NCBI GenBank assembly: GCA_002451755.1
Contig: DKDF01000068.1
Location: 6,794 to 27,058 of the forward strand
Reading direction: 5' to 3'
Length of the DNA: 20,265 nucleotides
Origin: Ruminococcaceae bacterium UBA6855
GTDB taxonomy: Bacteria > Bacillota > Clostridia > Oscillospirales > Acutalibacteraceae
Made by a program: the position numbers and the translations under genes. Below, in pieces: positions 14,557 through 20,265 of this stretch. Below the pieces are notes generated by a model. It searched no databases. It worked only from the letters and a program-made list of their open reading frames with translations, and had not been told where the DNA came from. Numbering within the stretch: the first letter of the stretch is position 1; each line of letters begins with the position of its first letter.

Positions 14557-15156
14557 ATGCTCAATCAGGAAGAAAGAGCCGCAAAGTTTTTTGACGCCAT
14601 AACCAAGGACGCCGAGGAGCGCCACGAGGAGATGACCCGCAAGACCCGCGAAACGGTCGAAAGCGGACTTGAAAAGGCAAAGACAAAGGCGCACTCCCAG
14701 GCTCAGGCGAAAATAGAGCGCGAGCGTATGCTCAAGGAGCAGGAGTTCAACCGCACCGTCGCCAATGAGAGAACTCAGCAGCGCGCCCGCCTGACCGACA
14801 AGCGCGGCGCAATTACCGACGAGGTCTTCGGTGACGCGCGTGAAAAGCTTGCCGCCTTTACAGAGTCGGACGGCTACGCGGATTTTCTCAAAAAGAGCGC
14901 GGCAGGTTTTGCGGCGGTTTTCCCGCATGGGGATGTGACCGTTTATGTCCGCCCCGGCGATATGCGCTTTGCGGATGATATAAAGAAAGCTTTCGGCAGG
15001 GACTGCAAGGTCGAGAGCAGCGATGAAATAACTATTGGCGGATGCCGCGCCGGAGTTGCCGGCGGCAGCACCGTGGCTGACGATACGCTCGACACGCGCC
15101 TTGAAGCGCAGCGCGAGTGGTTCCTCGAAATTTCGGGAATGTCAGTAATACTTTAA
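14557..15156 (+). CDS. ntpE: V-type ATPase subunit E (peripheral stalk)
   Basis: A 199-residue protein. Residues about 1-95 are a charged coiled coil that should pair with the G/H coil; the rest is a globular domain that attaches to the top of the A/B head. The late motif GGCRAGVAGGSTVADDTLDTRL, which in the family reads GG-(x)n-D-N-T/TL-x-x-RL, and the length near 200 support the call. SD GAGGTG (14543-14548) overlaps the stop of subunit F. Confidence 0.88.
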   Translation: MLNQEERAAKFFDAITKDAEERHEEMTRKTRETVESGLEKAKTKAHSQAQAKIERERMLKEQEFNRTVANERTQQRARLTDKRGAITDEVFGDAREKLAAFTESDGYADFLKKSAAGFAAVFPHGDVTVYVRPGDMRFADDIKKAFGRDCKVESSDEITIGGCRAGVAGGSTVADDTLDTRLEAQREWFLEISGMSVIL

Positions 15157-15174
15157 CGGTCGGAGGTGAACGGC

Positions 15175-16932
15175 TTGTCCGAGAATAATGTTATATACGG
15201 AATAAACGGACCCGTCGTTACGATAAAGGGCGAGACGGGACTGAGCATGATGGAGATGGTCTACGTCGGCGAGAAGCGGCTTGTCGGCGAAGTCATACGC
15301 CTTGACAAGGATCTCACCACCATTCAGGTCTACGAGGAGACGACCGGGCTCAAGCCCGGCGAGCCGGTCTATGCTACCGGCGGCGCAATGTTCGCCACCC
15401 TCGGCCCCGGAATAATCAGAAATATATTTGACGGAATCGAGCGCCCGCTTTCGGCTATCGCCGAGCACAACGGCGCGTTCATATCAAAGGGCTGCGCCGA
15501 GAGCGCACTCGACGAGGAGCACGAGTGGCAGGTCAATATGCTTGTCAAACCCGGCGATAAGCTCAAGGGCGGCGACATCTACGGCGAATGCCCCGAGACT
15601 CCCGTCGTCAAGCACAAATTCATGGTTCCGCCCGGACTTGAAGGCGAAGTTGTCGATGTCAAGCCCGACGGAAAGTATAAAATAAACGATACAATTGTTA
15701 CCCTCAGGGACAAGAAGGGGAAAGACCATGAGCTGACCCTCTGCCAGCGCTGGCCTATCCGTATCCCGCGTCCAGTCAACCGCAGACTGCCTGCGCAGCG
15801 TCCGCTGATAACCGGTCAGCGTGTTATAGATACGCTCTTCCCGATAGCAAAGGGCGGCGCGGCGGCGATCCCCGGTGGATTCGGAACGGGCAAAACAATG
15901 ACTCAGCATCAGCTTGCAAAGTGGTGCGACGCGGATATTATTATCTATGTCGGCTGCGGCGAGCGCGGCAACGAGATGACCCAGGCTCTTAAAGAATTCG
16001 GCGAGATATCCGACCCGCGTACAGGCAAGCCCCTGACGGACAGAACGGTGCTTATAGCGAACACCTCGAATATGCCCGTCGCCGCGCGTGAAGCTTCAAT
16101 ATACACCGGTATCACTCTCGCCGAGTATTACCGCGACATGGGCTATCACACGGCTATCATGGCGGACTCCACCTCCCGTTGGGCTGAGGCTCTGCGTGAG
16201 ATATCCGGACGCCTTGAAGAGATGCCCGCCGATGAGGGCTTCCCGGCTTACCTGCCGTCGAGACTTTCCGAGTTCTATGAGCGCGCGGGCTATGTTAAGA
16301 ATCTGAACGGCACCGAGGGCTCGATAACGATAATCGGCGCTGTTTCGCCGCAGGGCTCAGACTTCTCCGAGCCCGTTACCCAGAACACAAAGCGTTTCAC
16401 CCGCTGCTTCTGGGCGCTCGATAAGTCGCTCGCCTATGCGCGTCACTATCCCGCGATAAACTGGAATACGAGTTATTCCGAATATGTCAACGACCTGTCC
16501 GCATGGTACTATGACAACGCGGGTCCGGAGTTTATGAACTACCGCGATGAGCTGTGCTCCATCCTGCTCGAGGAGAACAGCCTTATGGAGATAGTCAAGC
16601 TTATCGGCGCGGACGTTCTGCCCGACGATCAGAAGCTTGTCATTGAGATTGCAAGAGTTATCAGAGTCGGCTTCCTGCAGCAGAACGCCTTCCACAAGGA
16701 GGACACCTATGTTCCGCTCGCGAAGCAGATGAAGATGATGGAAATAATCCTCTATCTCTATCATCAGTGCCGCGAGGTCGTCGCAAAGCAGGTGCCGATC
16801 TCGAAGATAACGAAGCTCGGTCTGTTCGATAAGCTCGTCAAGATAAAATACGATGTGCCCAACGACAGACTTGATATGTTTGACGATTACCGCACTGAGA
16901 TAGACAAAGCGCTCGCTCCGCTGCTGCGCTGA
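15175..16932 (+). CDS. ntpA: V-type ATPase catalytic subunit A
   Basis: A 585-residue catalytic subunit; three copies alternate with B in the head and hydrolyse or make ATP. Walker A is GGFGTGKT with Lys240 and Thr241 (residues 234-241); most relatives have Pro at the second place. The catalytic glutamate region CGERGNEM has Glu263, and DSTSRWAEALREISGRLEEM is near-invariant. The insert that marks A against F-type beta subunits is present after the N-terminal beta barrel. The start is most likely TTG at 15175, eight bases after GGAGG (15162-15166); a GTG at 15166 lies inside that SD. All catalytic residues are in place. Confidence 0.96.
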   Translation: MSENNVIYGINGPVVTIKGETGLSMMEMVYVGEKRLVGEVIRLDKDLTTIQVYEETTGLKPGEPVYATGGAMFATLGPGIIRNIFDGIERPLSAIAEHNGAFISKGCAESALDEEHEWQVNMLVKPGDKLKGGDIYGECPETPVVKHKFMVPPGLEGEVVDVKPDGKYKINDTIVTLRDKKGKDHELTLCQRWPIRIPRPVNRRLPAQRPLITGQRVIDTLFPIAKGGAAAIPGGFGTGKTMTQHQLAKWCDADIIIYVGCGERGNEMTQALKEFGEISDPRTGKPLTDRTVLIANTSNMPVAAREASIYTGITLAEYYRDMGYHTAIMADSTSRWAEALREISGRLEEMPADEGFPAYLPSRLSEFYERAGYVKNLNGTEGSITIIGAVSPQGSDFSEPVTQNTKRFTRCFWALDKSLAYARHYPAINWNTSYSEYVNDLSAWYYDNAGPEFMNYRDELCSILLEENSLMEIVKLIGADVLPDDQKLVIEIARVIRVGFLQQNAFHKEDTYVPLAKQMKMMEIILYLYHQCREVVAKQVPISKITKLGLFDKLVKIKYDVPNDRLDMFDDYRTEIDKALAPLLR

Positions 16933-16971
16933 GTCCGCTTATTCTGAAGGCAAGGAAGGATTTAAACAGCT

Positions 16972-18348
16972 ATGATTTTTGAACACATCGGTTTAAATCA
17001 GATAAACGGTTCGCTCGTTGTGCTTGACGGCGTCAAGGGCGCGAGCTACGAGGAAATGGTCGAACTCAGGCTTGAGGACGGCACCTCGCGCGCGGGCCGT
17101 ATAGTCAAAATAGACGGCGAGCTTGTGGTCATTCAGGTCTTTGAGGGAACCCGCGGAATATCGATGAACAACAGCACCACCGTGCTCTCCGGCAGACCCA
17201 TGGAGATGCCGCTGTCGCCCGAGATACTCGGCAGAGTGTTTGACGGTCTCGGCAGACCGATAGATGGTCTTGGAGAGATATATCCCGAGTGCCGCCGCGA
17301 TGTCAACGGTTCGCCCATTAACCCCGTTTCGCGTGTTTATCCGCGAAATTATATAAACACCGGCATATCTTCTATAGACGCGCTCGCAACGCTTATCAGA
17401 GGTCAGAAGCTCCCGATATTCTCGGGCTCCGGCATGAAGCATAACGAGCTCGCCGTTCAGATAGTGCGCCAGGCGAATGTTGCCGACGGCGACGATTTTG
17501 CAATCGTTTTCGCCGCCATGGGCGTCAAGAACGATGTCGCCGAATATTTCCGCACTTCGTTTGAAAATGCGAATGTCATGAACCGCGTTACGATGTTCAT
17601 GAACCTCTCGAACGACCCGATAATCGAGCGTATCATCACGCCCCGCTGCGCGCTGACCGCCGCCGAATATCTCGCGTTCGATCTCGGCAAGCAGACGCTT
17701 GTTATCCTGACCGATATGACCTCGTATGCCGAGGCTCTTCGTGAGTTCAGCTCGTCAAAGGGCGAGATTCCCGGCAGAAAGGGCTTCCCCGGTTATCTCT
17801 ATTCCGATCTCGCGTCGCTCTATGAGCGCGCAGGAATAGTCGAGGGCAAGAAAGGCTCGGTCACTCAGATACCGATCCTCACCATGCCCAACGATGATAT
17901 CACGCACCCCATCCCCGACCTCACAGGTTATATTACCGAGGGTCAGATAGTGCTTGACAGAGGACTCGACTACAAGGGCATCTATCCGCCCGTCAGCGTC
18001 CTGCCGTCGCTGTCGCGTCTGATGAAAGACGGTATCGGCGAGGGCTACACTCGCTCCGACCACAGCATGCTCGCAAACCAGCTCTTCGCGTCCTACGCCA
18101 AGGTGCAGGATGCCAAAGCACTCGCGTCCGTTATAGGTGAGGATGAGCTCTCCGCATCGGATAAGCGCCTCATGGAGTTCGGCAGAGCGTTTGAAGAGAG
18201 ATTCATCAACCAGGGCTATGACGAGAACAGGACGATAGACCAGACCCTCGATCTCGGCTGGGAGCTGCTATCCATGCTGCCCGAATCCGAGCTCGACCGT
18301 GTTGATGAGGATGTTCTCAAGGAGCATTACAAGCCCGCACAGCAGTAA
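16972..18348 (+). CDS. ntpB: V-type ATPase non-catalytic subunit B
   Basis: A 458-residue partner of subunit A. As usual for B, the P-loop is degenerate (SGSGMKHNELA, residues 151-161). Arg349 in LPSLSRLM falls where the B arginine finger reaching into the A site is found (Enterococcus Arg350 by my recollection). TDMTSYAEALREFSSSKGEI and YLYSDLASLYERAGIV are typical. SD AAGGAAGGA precedes the ATG; gap to subunit A is 39 bases. Confidence 0.96.
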   Translation: MIFEHIGLNQINGSLVVLDGVKGASYEEMVELRLEDGTSRAGRIVKIDGELVVIQVFEGTRGISMNNSTTVLSGRPMEMPLSPEILGRVFDGLGRPIDGLGEIYPECRRDVNGSPINPVSRVYPRNYINTGISSIDALATLIRGQKLPIFSGSGMKHNELAVQIVRQANVADGDDFAIVFAAMGVKNDVAEYFRTSFENANVMNRVTMFMNLSNDPIIERIITPRCALTAAEYLAFDLGKQTLVILTDMTSYAEALREFSSSKGEIPGRKGFPGYLYSDLASLYERAGIVEGKKGSVTQIPILTMPNDDITHPIPDLTGYITEGQIVLDRGLDYKGIYPPVSVLPSLSRLMKDGIGEGYTRSDHSMLANQLFASYAKVQDAKALASVIGEDELSASDKRLMEFGRAFEERFINQGYDENRTIDQTLDLGWELLSMLPESELDRVDEDVLKEHYKPAQQ

Positions 18349-18366
18349 AGAAAGGGGGAGAGCGTC

Positions 18367-18984
18367 ATGGCACAGGTATTCCCGACAAAAAGCAATCTGA
18401 TGAGCACGAAGAAGTCGCTGGATCTCGCCAAGCTCGGCTATGATCTGCTCGACCGCAAAAGAAATATACTCGTGCATGAGATGATGCAGCTCATAGACAA
18501 GGCGTCGAAGATACAGCAGGAGATAGACGAGACCTATTCAAAGGCTTATCTTGCGCTCCAGCGCGCGAATGTCACGCTCGGCATGTGCGCCGAGTTCGCG
18601 CAGGCGATACCGGTCGATGAGTCGCTCGATATAGATCTTCGCAGCGTCATGGGCGTTGAACTTCCGGTTGTGACCCTCGGCGATGAGAAGCTCGATATGT
18701 ATTACGGACTCAACTCGACGAATTCACAGCTCGACGAAGCTTATCTGAGCTTCGTGCAGGTCAAGCGCATGACCGCAGAACTCGCGGAGATAGAGAACAG
18801 CGTATACCGCCTCGCCGACGCGATAAAGAAAACGCAGAAGCGCGCGAACGCGCTCGACAATATCATGATCCCGCAGTTCACCGCGACGATTAAATATATC
18901 ACCGAAGCTCTTGAAGAAAAAGAGCGCGAGGATTTCTCGCGCCTGAAAGTCATCAAGAGACAGAAGAAAGAAAAAGAGTCGTAA
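18367..18984 (+). CDS. ntpD: V-type ATPase subunit D (central rotor shaft)
   Basis: A 205-residue protein with long N- and C-terminal helices forming the antiparallel coil of the rotor, turning inside the A/B head. PTKSNLM near the N-terminus, KLGYDLLDRKRNILVHEMM and RANALDNIMIPQ near residue 160 are family signatures. The C-terminus is rich in Lys and Glu. SD AAAGGGGGAG precedes the ATG at 18367, 18 bases after B. It is the last gene of the operon and is followed by a terminator. Confidence 0.95.
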   Translation: MAQVFPTKSNLMSTKKSLDLAKLGYDLLDRKRNILVHEMMQLIDKASKIQQEIDETYSKAYLALQRANVTLGMCAEFAQAIPVDESLDIDLRSVMGVELPVVTLGDEKLDMYYGLNSTNSQLDEAYLSFVQVKRMTAELAEIENSVYRLADAIKKTQKRANALDNIMIPQFTATIKYITEALEEKEREDFSRLKVIKRQKKEKES

Positions 18985-18993
18985 AATCAAATC

Positions 18994-19018
18994 AGCCCTC
19001 CCGCTTGGGAGGGCTTTT
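18994..19018 (+). terminator. Rho-independent terminator of the V-ATPase operon
   Basis: AGCCCTCCC (18994-19002), GCTT loop, GGGAGGGCT (19007-19015), then TTT. A perfect 9-bp stem 9 bases after the last stop. On the minus strand it is followed by GATTTGATTTT, so it may also end the GNAT transcript. Confidence 0.93.
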
Positions 19019-19032
19019 GCATTTGTGCTGCT

Positions 19033-19461
19033 TTATTTTCTATTCCAACTCATCAGATAATCTTCTTCACCGGTCTCTTCATCAATGCCGCGCGAGTCTA
19101 TTGAAAACAGCTCGCGGCGGTAGAACTTCACGGCTCCGGAGTTTTTTATATAGACACTGAGCGTCAGCCGCGCGTGGTTATTTTTTGCAAAATCCAGCAG
19201 TTTTTTTCCGATGCCCATGTTTCGTGCTGACTTGTCCACGAACAGCCCCTCAATGTGCTCGCCGTTGAGCCCGATGAAGCCGTCGAGCTCTGCTTTTGCG
19301 TTTTCATGCACATAAATTTCGGCGCAGGGGAGCGCGGCTTTCACCGCTTCAAAATTTTCGTCCCAGTAGCTTTCTTTTATGAATCCGTGAGCCTCTTTAT
19401 TCGCACTGAGCCATATCTGCATAATACGCGGCAGGTCGGATTCCTTGAATTTTCTTATCAT
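19033..19461 (-). CDS. GNAT-family N-acetyltransferase
   Basis: A 142-residue single-domain enzyme that should transfer an acetyl group from acetyl-CoA to an amine. The acetyl-CoA loop is RNMGIGK with Arg80, Gly83 and Gly85, after the beta-strand EGLFVD; Tyr114 (KFYRR) is the probable general acid. The N-terminus IRKFKESDLPRIMQIWLSAN and the overall layout resemble the YjaB/YjdJ-like small GNAT group. The usual GF after the FY motif is replaced by LF. A GGGGA SD lies about 8 bases before the ATG. No promoter is visible between it and the gene upstream (19530-20234); a hairpin terminator occupies that gap. Substrate unknown. Confidence 0.88.
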   Translation of the reverse strand: MIRKFKESDLPRIMQIWLSANKEAHGFIKESYWDENFEAVKAALPCAEIYVHENAKAELDGFIGLNGEHIEGLFVDKSARNMGIGKKLLDFAKNNHARLTLSVYIKNSGAVKFYRRELFSIDSRGIDEETGEEDYLMSWNRK

Positions 19462-19477
19462 CGCGATTCCCCGATTT

Positions 19478-19518
19478 CAATAAAACAGGCGCGGCAGTTT
19501 GTTCTGCTGCGCCTGTTT
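19478..19518 (-). terminator. Terminator between the YhhN-type gene and the GNAT gene
   Basis: On the minus strand a 15-bp stem with one wobble pair (arms 19518-19504 and 19497-19483, 6-base loop) is followed by TTATTG; the stem itself ends in TTT. It ends about 20 bases before the GNAT start codon. Confidence 0.8.
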
Positions 19519-19529
19519 GTTATGCTGAT

Positions 19530-20234
19530 TTATTTTATCAGATACACCGTCGCCGCCATGAGTATCTGACCGGTGTAGTATGTTGCAAGCTCGATTGTAA
19601 CGAGCGGGTTCTTTCTCTTTACGGGCGTGAAATAGACGAACGCGAGCACCGAGTCGCTGATTACAAACACTACCGAAGCGATTGTGGTTATAATGAATGT
19701 CAGCGAGCGCGTGAGATAGAGCATATAGCCCGAGACGCAGGCGCAAAGCGCAATGACGAAGAAATAGAACACGCAGAGAATATACATCTTGCTGTCGAGC
19801 TTCATCTTGACCGCTTTCATGACAATGGCGATTATCGCAGTTATTACAAACGCCGCTATATACGGGATTATTGAGAAAGTCGGCTCCGCTTTGTAAAAGG
19901 ACGCAAGGTAGAAGAAATGCCCTATCAGAAACGCGAGAGTGCCGAGGGCGATGAGTTTGTTCTTGTATTTCGGCGCGATCTCTTTTATGCCGAGCAGAAC
20001 ATCGCCGCCGAGCCCGAACAGCAGTCCGAACGCCACGAGGCAGAAATAGAACGGGTGGACTAATTTATCCGCCTCTTCAATGCGGTAGCAGAAGCCGATA
20101 AATGCCATGGACATGAAGCCAAAGCTCGAGATGAACTTGCAGAGCATGCCCTCGAATGATTTTCCCTTGCGGCGCAGAAGAATCGTGAGCGTCGCAAATA
20201 TCGCCGTCACAACGGAGAGAATGGGGATGAACAT
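19530..20234 (-). CDS. YhhN/TMEM86-type membrane protein (lysoplasmalogenase-like)
   Basis: A 234-residue protein with about eight membrane segments. Family motifs are present: FGLGGDVLLG (Asp78), FLIGHFFYL (His106), FVISDSVLAF (Asp194) and TYYTGQ (Tyr219-Tyr220). Vertebrate TMEM86 members cleave the vinyl-ether bond of lysoplasmalogens; for bacterial YhhN proteins this is mainly inferred. Many anaerobic Clostridia make plasmalogens, so a lipid role is plausible. The ATG at 20234 follows AAGGAT (20244-20249, minus strand). Membership in the family is good; the reaction is unproven. Confidence 0.85.
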   Translation of the reverse strand: MFIPILSVVTAIFATLTILLRRKGKSFEGMLCKFISSFGFMSMAFIGFCYRIEEADKLVHPFYFCLVAFGLLFGLGGDVLLGIKEIAPKYKNKLIALGTLAFLIGHFFYLASFYKAEPTFSIIPYIAAFVITAIIAIVMKAVKMKLDSKMYILCVFYFFVIALCACVSGYMLYLTRSLTFIITTIASVVFVISDSVLAFVYFTPVKRKNPLVTIELATYYTGQILMAATVYLIK

Positions 20235-20251
20235 ATACCAAATATCCTTGT

Positions 20252-20257
20252 ATTATA
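20252..20257 (-). promoter_or_regulatory. Probable -10 box of the YhhN-type gene
   Basis: TATAAT on the minus strand, 18 bases before the gene. The matching -35 box would lie beyond the right end of the window, so the promoter cannot be completed. Confidence 0.45.
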
Positions 20258-20265
20258 GAGTAGTA

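Overview
The window looks like chromosomal DNA from an anaerobic member of the Clostridia (Firmicutes), probably an Oscillospirales/Ruminococcaceae-like gut bacterium. The grounds are: AddA-type helicase/nuclease rather than RecB, GC-rich genes separated by AT-rich gaps, purine-rich Shine-Dalgarno sequences before nearly every gene, consensus sigma-A promoters, Gram-positive style lipoproteins and a V-type ATPase operon. The species cannot be named from the sequence. There are no rRNA or tRNA genes, CRISPR arrays, insertion sequences or phage genes.

Layout. Bases 2-1660 hold the 3' part of addA (recombinational repair). rpmE (L31, 1767-1979) follows with its own promoter and terminator. Then come five consecutive genes whose products all carry an export or membrane signal: a membrane-anchored LysM-G5-M23 cell-wall peptidase (2161-4236, +), two paralogous lipoproteins on the minus strand (4468-5568 and 5710-6834), each with its own promoter, and a two-gene plus-strand operon of paralogous secreted PHP-domain proteins (7134-8615 and 8634-9977).

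From 10245 to 18984 runs an apparently complete V-type ATPase operon in the order stalk coil (G/H), C, I, K, F, E, A, B, D, closed by a strong terminator. A, B, D and F (with C) make the catalytic head and rotor, E and the G/H coil the peripheral stalk, I the stator with the essential arginine, and K the ion-carrying ring. The last part carries two minus-strand genes, a GNAT acetyltransferase (19033-19461) and a YhhN/TMEM86-type membrane protein (19530-20234).

Most worth a second look: (1) the two secreted PHP proteins have each lost a different metal-binding histidine, so the sites are degenerate in complementary ways; (2) the V-ATPase K subunit has an N-terminal extension with a membrane segment, a signal-peptide-like segment with a lipobox-like motif, and a Thr/Ala-rich linker resembling those of the lipoproteins in the same window; (3) a 22-bp near-palindrome lies over a TTGACA-type promoter region before the V-ATPase operon; (4) the two three-module lipoproteins of unknown function each have a short GC-rich hairpin at the 5' end of the mRNA. 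No gap between genes exceeds 300 bases; the longest, 6835-7133 (299 bases), holds two divergent promoters and a leader hairpin.
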